56,660 nucleotides of DNA from a bacterium CPR1. GTDB lineage: Bacteria > Vulcanimicrobiota > Xenobia > Xenobiales > QWHO01. The notes beneath the pieces are model-generated. The model searched no databases and was not told the origin of the DNA. It saw nothing but the letters and a program-made list of their open reading frames with translations. Positions 14,537-24,100 of the stretch are shown here, piece by piece; the first letter of the stretch is position 1, and the number at the start of each line of letters is the position of its first letter. Location of the stretch: positions 1 to 56,660 of the forward strand of contig QWHO01000009.1 of assembly GCA_021404945.1 (NCBI GenBank), written 5' to 3'. The position numbers and the translations under genes are program-made.

Positions 14537-16642
14537 ATGGCAGAACTTTACCCACTCCCTCTCCCGCTCCACTTGCGGCGGATCTTTCACGAGCTGAAAG
14601 CCCACCAGCAGATTTACGATCTGCCCGCCAGCAAGTTCTGGAGACCGGTCGAGGGGCTGGACCTGTCGGCTCAGTTTCACGGAATGCGTGCCTCGACCGT
14701 CACCGGGCCGGCCGCGGGGCCGCAGGATCAGCTCATTCAGAACATCATCCTGTCCTGGCTGGGGGGCTCGCGCATCGTCGAGCTCAAGACGGTCCAGATC
14801 CTCGACGAGCTGAAGATCAGCCGCCCCTGCATTTACGCCGGCAACGTCGGCTTTAACGTGGAATGGTCTCAAGAGCTGCGCCTGGCCGACAGCCTGGCCG
14901 AGTATGTGGCCAGCTCGATGATCATCGACATGCTCCGTCACCTCGACGTGCTCGGCCTGGGAGAGCGCAACCTGGAGGCCACCGACACCATTTTCGACCT
15001 GTCGGTCGGTTATGACCTCAAAGGCATTTCCTCGCAGCCGGTGCGCTCGTTCATTCAGTCCACCCAGGACGCCAGCGCCAAGATTGCCGAGCTTCGCCAG
15101 CTGATCCCCGACGAGCTCAAGCATCTGCGCGACATCCCGTTCAAGGCCGACCTGGTCAAGAGCATCACCCTGTCCACCTTCCACGGTTGCCCCAAGGACG
15201 AGATCGAGCGCATCGTCCATTTCCTGCTGACCGAGGTGGGGGTCAGCACCGTCATCAAGCTCAACCCCACCCAGCTCGAGGAAAAGTATCTCAACAGCCT
15301 GCTCCGCGAAGTGATGGGCTACGACCACCTGACCATCAACCCCAAAGCCATCGAGACTTCACTCAGCCTGCAAGAGGCGGTGGCCATCGTGGACCGTCTC
15401 GAGCCCGAGGCTACAAAGCGCGGGCTGGGGCTTGGCGTGAAGTTCTCCAACACCCTGGAGGTGATCAACAACCAGGGCTACTTCTCCGACGAGGTGATGT
15501 ACATGAGCGGCCCGCCGCTGCACGTCATCGCCGTGACCCTGGTGGAGGAGTGGCGCAAACTGGTGGGCGATCGTTTCCCCATCACCTTCGCGGCCGGCAT
15601 CGAAAAGGAGAACTTCCCCGACGCGGTCTCGCTCGGTCTGGCCCCCATCACCTCCTGCACCGACCTGCTCAAGACGCGCGGTTACGCCCGTCAGTTCACC
15701 TACCTCCAGAACCTGGAGGGCCAGATGAAGAAGCTGGGGGTGCGAGACCTGGGCGACTTCATCCTCAAGACCCGCAAGCAGGGCCTGGAGGTGCTCGAGG
15801 AATGCGTCAGCGATCCCGACCTGAGGGCGGCACTGAAGTCTGACCTGGAGGCGAGCTCGAGCGACACGGCGGCAGTGCTGGCCGGCAAGCTGCCGGAAGG
15901 CCAGGCGAATGCCCTGCGCCACAAGCTGGTGCGGGCCGCGGCTCTGCGCAACACGCCCCTCTACGCCGCCGAGGCGCGGGCCAATCCGCGCTACCACGTC
16001 TCCAAGAACAACACCGCCCCCAAGAAGGTAGGCTCGGCCCTCTACCTGTTCGACTGCCTGGCCTGCGACAAGTGCGTGCCGGTCTGCCCCAACGACGCCA
16101 ACTTCACCTATCCGGTGGAGCCTTTCGAGGTGGAAGGGCGCAACTTCAAGGTGCTGCACGGTCAGGTGCTGCCCGAGGAAGCCTTCCTGCTGCGGGTCAA
16201 GAAAGACAAGCAATGGGCCGTCTACGCCGACTTCTGCAATGAGTGCGGCAACTGCGACACCTACTGCCCCGAGGATGGCGGACCGTTCATGCAAAAGCCC
16301 AAGTTCTTCGGAACGCTTCAGACCTACCAGCGCCACAACGAGCGCGACGGCTACTTCGTGGAGCGCCACAACGGCACCGACAGGATGTGGGGCCGGGTGG
16401 GTGGCCAGGAATACTACCTGGAGGTGGATCGCGCTGCCAACCGGGCTCTGTTCCGCGACCAGGTGGTCGAGCTGGTGCTGGATCGCGCCAGGCCGACCGC
16501 CCCGGTGGAGAGCAAAATTCTCAAGGAGGGTAGCCAGGGCCACGTCCTGCAGATGAAGACCTACTTCTGGATGGAGCGTTGCCTGGAGGGGGTGCTGAGC
16601 GACACGATGGTCAACTACGTCAACGTGCGCTTCACGTCCTGA
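14537..16642 (+). CDS. YgfK-like iron-sulfur oxidoreductase lacking the FAD/NADPH module
   Basis: The protein has 701 residues, starting at ATG 14537 after GAGGAGGCTGA. Residues 1-440 resemble the N-terminal part of YgfK (putative selenate reductase subunit), a dihydroorotate/dihydropyrimidine dehydrogenase-like barrel region: FHGMRASTVTGPAAGPQDQL, STFHGCPKDEIE and VKFSNTLEVINNQGYFS. Two ferredoxin-type clusters follow: C507, C510, C513, C517 and C567, C570, C573, C577. Full YgfK, about 1,030 residues, also carries a GltD-like FAD/NAD(P)H domain with GxGxxG motifs; I find none here. Electrons would therefore come from a separate protein. No molybdenum-enzyme partner genes are nearby. Confidence 0.75.
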   Translation: MAELYPLPLPLHLRRIFHELKAHQQIYDLPASKFWRPVEGLDLSAQFHGMRASTVTGPAAGPQDQLIQNIILSWLGGSRIVELKTVQILDELKISRPCIYAGNVGFNVEWSQELRLADSLAEYVASSMIIDMLRHLDVLGLGERNLEATDTIFDLSVGYDLKGISSQPVRSFIQSTQDASAKIAELRQLIPDELKHLRDIPFKADLVKSITLSTFHGCPKDEIERIVHFLLTEVGVSTVIKLNPTQLEEKYLNSLLREVMGYDHLTINPKAIETSLSLQEAVAIVDRLEPEATKRGLGLGVKFSNTLEVINNQGYFSDEVMYMSGPPLHVIAVTLVEEWRKLVGDRFPITFAAGIEKENFPDAVSLGLAPITSCTDLLKTRGYARQFTYLQNLEGQMKKLGVRDLGDFILKTRKQGLEVLEECVSDPDLRAALKSDLEASSSDTAAVLAGKLPEGQANALRHKLVRAAALRNTPLYAAEARANPRYHVSKNNTAPKKVGSALYLFDCLACDKCVPVCPNDANFTYPVEPFEVEGRNFKVLHGQVLPEEAFLLRVKKDKQWAVYADFCNECGNCDTYCPEDGGPFMQKPKFFGTLQTYQRHNERDGYFVERHNGTDRMWGRVGGQEYYLEVDRAANRALFRDQVVELVLDRARPTAPVESKILKEGSQGHVLQMKTYFWMERCLEGVLSDTMVNYVNVRFTS

Positions 16643-17280
16643 GACGCATCTCCGCCTGGCTATTGATTGCGCTGCTGATGGGGGGCTGCGGCTCCACCCC
16701 ATCGGGCCCGGCCTCGCCCACCCCGTCGGGCCCGGCCTCGCCCGCCCCGTCCCCTTCGGCCTCGACGACCTCTTCTACGACCGACGAGGCTTTAATCAGC
16801 CTGATGTATTTGCTGGAGGGCGCCCGAGATGACGCCCCTTCGCAGCTTCAGGACCTGGTCAAGCGGGCCTATGGCCAGGAGGGAAAGCTCATTCGGGATA
16901 ACGACCCGGGCTACACCACCATCGAGTTGAACGACGGCTGGACGCTGGCCTTGATTCAACGGCCTTCCAACTACCTCGAGCCGATGAGCAAGCAAGACCG
17001 CCTGGCGGTGCTCAACAGCATCCGTGATCCGGAGCAGCGCATGCTGTTCGAATCACACCAGGCCTGGCTATCGGTGGACGTGCTGCAACGCCCTCCGGGC
17101 GCCGACGAGGAAGCGGCTTACGCCCGTCTCGGCCTGCTGATGGCCGAGCTGGCCGGACCCGACGTGCTGGCCATCATGCATCCGGACAGCAATCGATTCT
17201 TCGCCTTTGACACCAAGATGGTGCAGGCGCTGCGACGCCCGGGCTACCTGGTCGAGCTGGGCTTTCGGCCCCGCCCTTAG
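16579..17280 (+). CDS. Lipoprotein of unknown function
   Basis: The frame reads a basic start (LRRIS), a hydrophobic helix and the lipobox LMGGC, so this is a secreted lipoprotein. A Pro/Ser/Thr-rich spacer with two near-identical PSGPASP units follows, then a folded region of about 170 residues with no family I recognise. The frame begins at TTG 16579, inside the previous gene; a CTG at 16639, overlapping the previous stop codon, is an alternative closer to the signal peptide. Neither has a clear ribosome site, so the exact start is uncertain. The overlap points to co-transcription with the YgfK-like gene. Confidence 0.65.
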   Translation: MPGGGAERHDGQLRQRALHVLRRISAWLLIALLMGGCGSTPSGPASPTPSGPASPAPSPSASTTSSTTDEALISLMYLLEGARDDAPSQLQDLVKRAYGQEGKLIRDNDPGYTTIELNDGWTLALIQRPSNYLEPMSKQDRLAVLNSIRDPEQRMLFESHQAWLSVDVLQRPPGADEEAAYARLGLLMAELAGPDVLAIMHPDSNRFFAFDTKMVQALRRPGYLVELGFRPRP

Positions 17281-17350
17281 AGGACGGCGCGATTGGCCCT
17301 GAGGCAGGGGCCCGCGGTTCCGCCGGCCCTCAGAGCTGGGCTTCGACCGC

Positions 17351-18115
17351 TCAGACCGGCTTGCGGATGCGCACCCCGGCCCTGACGCCGTGCATCAGTC
17401 GGCGCGCCTCGCGCACGGCCCGGTCGAGCTTCTCGCGCTGGGCCCTGGGGCCGCCCGCGCCACCGAGGTGCGGGAGGGCCACCAGCCACGGCTTGAAGTC
17501 GTCGGGTGCCCCGGCAAAACCGCTCTGGAACGGGAGCTTCTCCCCTTCCACGGTCTCGATCAGCGTGTTCAGGGCGACCTTATGGCTCTCGGGCAGGTGG
17601 GTGAGCTGGGGGCCGCTCGACTCTTCCAGGCCGGCCAGGAACTTCCACACCGCCGCACCGTGGATCAGCACCAGCTTGGGGCGTACTGCCGCCACCAGCT
17701 TCATTGTGCGCGCCCAGCAGGGGGTCAGCAGGCGCGGCGGGATCTCATTGGCTCGCCTGGTGGGGATGGGCACCACGTGAGCGGCCATGGCCACCTCGCC
17801 GAAGGTCTCGTAGTCGGCGGTGTTGATGGAAGCGTAGGGCAGATAGGCCGCAAAGCTGGCTTTGTCGGTGTTCTTCTGCTTGAAGTAGCGGGTGGCAAAG
17901 TCGAGGTAGTCTTCTGCGCCCGATGGATACTCGGCCACGTCATAGCCGGCCGGGTTGAGACCCAGGAACAGGAAAGCCGGCTCGATCGAGCCCAGGAACG
18001 GACCCAGACCGGAGGGGCTGGGATGGCTGGCCAGATACTCGCGGCAAAGGCGGTCCTGGCGGGTCTCGTTGAGAATCTTGCGGACAGCTTCCAGCAATTC
18101 GGGAGCGTAGGCCAT
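17351..18115 (-). CDS. Uracil-DNA-glycosylase-superfamily-like protein
   Basis: The protein has 254 residues, starting at ATG 18115 with GGAGGGG 3 nt before it. The pattern FLFLGLNPAGYD (early motif with NP-G), PKLVLIHGAAVWKFL (central strand) and LVALPHLGGAGG (late His motif) resembles the UDG fold, though the usual catalytic Asp/Asn and the HPS loop are not exact. It could be a DNA-repair glycosylase or a repurposed UDG-like protein. It follows the giant coiled-coil gene by only 13 nt and so is probably co-transcribed with it. Confidence 0.5.
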   Translation of the reverse strand: MAYAPELLEAVRKILNETRQDRLCREYLASHPSPSGLGPFLGSIEPAFLFLGLNPAGYDVAEYPSGAEDYLDFATRYFKQKNTDKASFAAYLPYASINTADYETFGEVAMAAHVVPIPTRRANEIPPRLLTPCWARTMKLVAAVRPKLVLIHGAAVWKFLAGLEESSGPQLTHLPESHKVALNTLIETVEGEKLPFQSGFAGAPDDFKPWLVALPHLGGAGGPRAQREKLDRAVREARRLMHGVRAGVRIRKPV

Positions 18116-18128
18116 CTGCCCCTCCGGC

Positions 18129-21100
18129 TTACTTGTTGCGCTTCATGGTCTCACGCAGCTTGGCTGCCAGAACCCGAATCTGCCGGTCGCGGTTCTCCAG
18201 CTCCTGGCGCGGTACCATGTCGTTGCTTCGGCTGGCTTGCACTTGCTCCTTCAGCTCTTCCTCGCGCTCGCGGGCGGCGGCCAGCTCGCTCTTCAGAGCG
18301 GCCAGCTCCTTGCGGGCTCCGGCGATGTCGCTCTCTCGCGCCGATACCTCGACAAAACGTTCCGTCAATTCGAGGACCCGTTTCTCGAGCTCTTCCACTT
18401 CCTGGCTGCGGCGCCTGAGAGTCTGCTCCATCTCGCGACGGGACCTTTCCGAGTCGTCGAGCTGCTGATCCTTGCTCTGAAGCTCCTGCTTGGCCTGAGT
18501 CAGGGCCTGGGCGGCCGTGCGCAGCTTGGTTTGCATGGCGCCCACACTCGACTCCAGACGGGTGGCATCCTCCTGGCGCTGCTCCAGCTCGTTCAAGCGC
18601 TTCTGGGCCGTGTGCAACTTCTCCAGCCGGTCACGCGACTCGCGCTCGCTCTCCTCGAGCTGGTTGCGCAGACGGCTGACCTGGCGTTGCAGCTCGTCCA
18701 CTCGCTCACCCAGAGCCGATTCCACCTGTTGCTGTTGGTTGCGGGCTCCGGCCGACTGCGAGCGCAGGGTTAAGATCTCGGCCTGCAGCTCGCCCAGCTC
18801 GCTGGAACGCTCGCGCAGCTGCTTTTCGAGGTTGGCCAGACGGAGATCGCGGTCGCTCAGCTGACGTTCGAGCATGGAAACCCTGGCCTGCTCTTCGCGT
18901 GCGCTCGATGAGTGGTGGCGCAGCTCTTCCAGCTCGGCCTCCAGGAGCAGCCGGGCTTCACTGGCCTGGCTGAGCCGGTTGGCCAGGTCGTAGACCTCTC
19001 GCTGGCGCGCGCTCAGGCGCTCTTCCAGCCCGAGCTGCTCTTGCTGGCGCTGGGTCAACGCCCCGTCCAGCTCACGCACCCGCAGGTTGCTCGAGGCCAG
19101 GTTCCGGTTGAGCTGCTCGAGCGCTTTCTCGAGCTTCAGCACCCGGCCCAGGGCGATTGTCTCCCGGTCCTCCGCCTGACCAAGTCTCTTCAGGTCGAGC
19201 TCCAGGCGCTCGAGCTGACGCTCGCGGTCGGCCAGCCGGTCGGCCAGCTCGTGGACGCGCCGCTCCAGCTCGACCTGCTCGCGCTCGTGCTCGGAGCGGG
19301 CCTCGAGCAGGTCGCGCTGCTCGCTCTTCATCAGCTTGATCGTCTCGCAAGCCTGCTCGAGCTCTGCCTGCAGACCGACCCGCTCCTGCAGCTCTTCGCT
19401 CAGCTCGGCCGCCTGGGCGTTGCGCCGGCTCAGCTCGGTGCTCAGCTCGGCGGCCCGACGGGTCTGCTGGGCGACTTCGGCTTCCAGCTCTTGCACCCGG
19501 GCCAGTGAGCGGTCTCGTTCCTGCTCGAGCCGCGCCAGCTGCTCGCTCCCCGTGGTTTCGAGCTTCTGACGCTGCATTCGGTGCTCGGCGCTGAGCCGTC
19601 GGGTTTCGCTCAGCTCGCTCTGCAGCTTGTCGCTCTCAGCCCGGGTCTCTTTCAGCTCGCGTAAAGCCTGCACCAGGCGAGCCTTCAGCTGATTGCTCTG
19701 TTTCTTGAGCGTTTCCACCTCGCTGCCGCGAAGCTCCAGCGTCTTGATGCGCAGGTCGCGCTCGGCCAGATGCCTCTCTTGCTCCTGGGTCAGCTTGTAG
19801 AACTCGCCCAGCTGGTCCGAAGTGGCCTTCACCTGGGTCTCCAGGTTGGCCAGGCGCGTCTGGAGCTCGTCGCGCTCGCTCTGGCCCTGGCGAAGCTGGG
19901 CGGCCAGCCCGGCTCGCTCGCTCTCCAACTCGGTCAAGCGGGACTGAAGCTGCTCTCGCTCCCGGGCCAGGTCGTGCAGGCGCCCTTCGAGCTGGCGGCG
20001 CTGCCGGTCAAAGTCGCCCAGCGCATCCTGCTGGCGCGTCTCGTGCTCGCGGTTGATGCCCTGGGCTCGGCGCAGCTGGGTCTCGGTATCGGCCAGGGCG
20101 TGCTCCAGCGCCAGCACCTGCTCTTCGGCCAGCTGCCGTTGCTCGCGCTCCTGGCGCAGGTCGGTTTGCAGCTCGAGCAGCTGCTGGGCCCGATCCTTCA
20201 GCTCGCCCGAGCGATGTTGCAGCTCGCTGGTGAGCTCGCTGCGTAGCTGCTCGGACTCGGCCCTGGTGCTCTCCAGAGAGCTCTCGGTCTGGCGCAGACG
20301 CTCCTGGCTCTGCTCGAGCTCATGGCCGCGCCGCGAGAGCTCCTGGCGCAGCTCCTCGAGCTCCACCTCCAGCTTCTGCAGTGTCGCCTGGCGAGCTTCG
20401 TCCTGCCTGGTGGCGGCCTTGAGCCGGGAATCCTGGTCGCGCACCTGGGCGTTGGCCTGCTTGAGCTTCTCCAGGGCCTGCAGCGCCTTTTGCTCGAGGC
20501 TCTTGATGCGCGCCCCGCGGGCGCTCACCTCCTCCTTGAGCTGCTTGCGCTCGAGCTCGCCGGCCTGGCGCTCCTTCTCAGAGTGGTCCAGCGAGGCCGT
20601 CAATTGCTTGATCTGCGAGCGCAGTCCGCTCTCCAGCTCGGCTTGCTCGGCCGAGCCGTGCCGGGCGGCAGCCAGGTCGGTTTCCAGCTCGGCCATGACT
20701 TGCTCCAGGGCAAGCACCTGCTCCTCGGCCAGCTGGCGGTGCTCGCGCTCGGCCGCCAGCTCGGCGGTCAGCTCGCGCAGCAGGGCTGAGCGGGTCTCCA
20801 GCTCCTGGCCGCTCTCGGTGAGTTTGTCGCGCAGCTCCTCGGCAGCTGTCCGGTTGAGGGCCTCCTGACGGGCCAGGTTGGCTTGCGACTCGGCCAGCTG
20901 CTCGCGCGTCCTGCTCAGCTCGGCGGTCTTCTGGGAGAGCTCGGAGCGCAGCTCGGTCAATTCGAGCTCCAGCCGCTCGGCCACCCTGGCCCGGCTTTCC
21001 AGCTCGTTGACTCGGGTGGAGCTGTGCTTGAGCTTGTCGAGAACCTGCAAGGTCTTTTGCTCCAGGCTCTTGATGCGGCTCTCGCGCGAGGCCAGTAGCG

Positions 21101-24100
21101 TTTCCAGCTCAACCCGCTCGCGCTTCTCGCCGCGACGAGCTTCCTCGACCCGCTGCAGCTCGTTGGCCAGCTCTTCCAACTGCTCGGCCAGCTCGGATTC
21201 GCGCTGCGAAGACTGGCTGCTCTCGCTGGCAAATCGCCTGCGCTCGCCGGCCAGCTCTCCCTCCAGCTCGGCCAGGGCGCTTTCCAGGGCGGTAACCTGA
21301 TCCTCGGCCACCTGGCGCTGCTCGCGCTCGCCGGCCAGCTCCGAGCTCTGCAGTTGCAGCGAGCTCTCCAGCTCCTCGCGCTGGCGTTGCTCATTCAGGT
21401 TCAGGGCCCGGCTGGCCTCCAGCTCCTTGTGCAGGCGGCCAAGCTGCTGTTGGCGGTCCTCCAGCACTCCGCGCAGGGCCTTGAGGGCCTCCTCGAGCCG
21501 CTCGGCCGCCTCGTTGCGAGTCTTCAGCTCGCTTTCCAGCTCGCTGGCCCGAGCCGCGGTCTGTTTGAGCTTTTCGACCACCTGCATGGTCTTCTGCTCG
21601 AGGCTCTTGATGCGCAGATCGCGCGAGGCAACCTGCTCGCCCAACTCGCTGCGGGTTTGCTCCAATTCCTCGGCCAGCGCTCCCAGCCGGGCGTTCAACT
21701 CGGCTTCGCGCTGGGAAGCGCTCTCCTGGAGCTCTATCTCGCGCGCGGCCAGGCGCTTGCGCTCGCCCGAGAGCTCGCCTTCCAGCTCGGACAGGGCGAC
21801 CTCCAGGGCGGTCACGGTTTCCTCGGCCACCTGGCGCTGCTCGCGCTCGGAAGCAAGCTCTCCCTCTACCCGGCTTAACTGCTCGGAGCGGCTCTCAAGC
21901 TCGTTCTCCAGCTCGCGGGTGCGCTCGCTCAACTCGCCGTGGGCCCTGGCCGAGGCCCGCAGGTCCTCGGCCAGCGCTCCCAACCGCTCTTCGCGCTGTC
22001 GCAGATCTTCTTCCAGAGCCTTGAGGCGCTCTTCGGCCTGATCCAGCCCGCGGGCTTTGGTGACCAGGCCGACCTTGACGCGCTTGAGCTCGCTGTCCTT
22101 CTGCACTACCAGGCTGGCCAGCTCTTTGCTCTTGGCCTGCACGGCCCCCAGCGCCTCGGCCAGCTGGGCGCCCCTTTGCTCCAGGGCGGCGACCCGCGCA
22201 TCCCGGTCGGCAAGCTTGCCTTCCTGGTCCTGGGTCAGCTTGTAGAACTCGGCCAGTTGCTGCTGCACGCCTTCGACGCGCTGGCTCAGCTCGCTCTCGC
22301 GCTCGAGCGCCCGGGCCAGAGTCTGCTCCGAGGCGCTGAGCGCCTCGCTGCGCTCGGTCAGCTTGCGCCGCTCGTCGGACAGCATGTCCTCCAGCTCGGC
22401 CAGCGAGCCCTCCAGGGCCTCGACCTGCTCCTCGGCCATCTGGCGATGCTCGCGCTGGGTCTCCAGCTCGTGCTCCAGGCGCTCGACCGTCTGGCTGAGC
22501 TCGTCGCGCCGCTCCGACAGGCTGCGTTGCTGGCTCTGCGACTCTCCCAGAGAGCGCTCCAGGGCGTCCAGCATCTCCTGGCGCTCGTTGATCTGGGCAT
22601 TCAGCTCGCGGATCTGGGTCTCCGCCTCATCCAATGCTCGGGCCTTGTGCACCAGCGCGATCTTGATCTTCTTCAGGTCGGCGTCCAGGGTCTCGATCTG
22701 GCGCTCGCGCTGGTTGATCCCGCTATCCAGGTCCTTGACCCGGGCGTTGCTGGAAACCAGTTTTTCGGCCAGCTCGCGGGTCTTGCTCTCGAGGGCATGG
22801 ATCCGGTTGTCCCGCACCCCGAGCAGCTTTTCTTGCTCGCTATTTTGCCGTTTGAGCTGAGCCAGCTCCCCCTCCAGGCCCTGGAACCGTCCCTGCAGCT
22901 CGGAGAGCTGCTCGCTGACGGCTCGATGTCCTCGGCGCTCCTGGCCCAGATCGCTCTCCAGGTCGTTGAGGGAGACTTCCAGGGCCTGTACCGTCTCGTC
23001 GGCCAGCTCGCGGCGCTCGCGCTCGGCTTCCAGCTTGCTGTGGAGCTCGCTGATGCGCCCTTCCAGCTCGGTCTCGAGCTCCCGGTGCAGGGTGCGCGCC
23101 TCCTCCAGGGCTCCGTTGAGGTGATCAAGCTGCTCCTGGCGCTCGTTGAGCAGCTGGTCCATCTCGGAAAGCTGGCTCTCGGCCTCCTCAAGACCGCGGG
23201 CACGCTGCACCAGGGCCACTTTGATCTTCTTGAGGTCGACCTCCAGGGCGCTGGTATGGCGGGCCCGCTCAGCCAGGGCCCCTTCCACCTCCTTGAGGCG
23301 GGTCTCGCTGGCCACCAGCCGTTCTTCGGTCTGCTGGGCCCGGCCCGCCAGCGCCTTGATCTGGCTGTCGCGCACCTCCAGCTTCTTTTCTTGCTCTTGC
23401 TGGTGGCGATAGAAATCGGCCAGCTGCTGCTGGGTGCTGGTCAGCTGAGCCTCCAGCTCGGCCACCCGGGCAGCGGCCCGGTGATGCTCCTGGCGCTCCT
23501 TGCTCAGGTCCTGCTCAAAGTCGCCCAGAGCCACTTCCAGCTCGGAGACCTGCTCTTCCGAGAGTGAGCGGCGCTCGCGCTCGGTCTCGATCTGCTCGGT
23601 CAGCTGCGCGAGCTGAGCGCGCTCGATGCTCAGCTCGTGCTCCAGACCTGCCAGGCGGCTCTCCAGCTCGGCTCGGGCGGCCTCTGTCTCCTCCAGCTCG
23701 GCCTGGGTCAGCTCGCGTCGCGTGGTCTCCTCTTCGAGCTGGTAGGCCCGTTGCTCGAGCTCGGTCGACTGGGCATCGAGCTTGCCCCGCTGCTCGTCGA
23801 GCTCGGCCTGGAAGAGATCCATCAAGCCCTTCTGCTCGCCCAGTTGCTCTTCCAGCTGGTGGGCCCGCTCGCGGAGCCCCTCTTGCTCGCTCTGCGACTC
23901 GGCCAGCTGGCTTTCCAGCACCTCCAGGTGCTCCTGGCGCTCATTGAGCAGGTTGTCCAGCTCGGTGAGCTGCTCTTCGGTCTCGTGCAACGACTTGTTG
24001 CGAGCGTCCAGGGCCTGGGCCAGCTGGGTCAGCTGACGCGAGCGCGTCTCGCCTTCGGCCTCGGACTTCTTGAGGGCGTTGCTGGTCTGCACCAGCTTCT

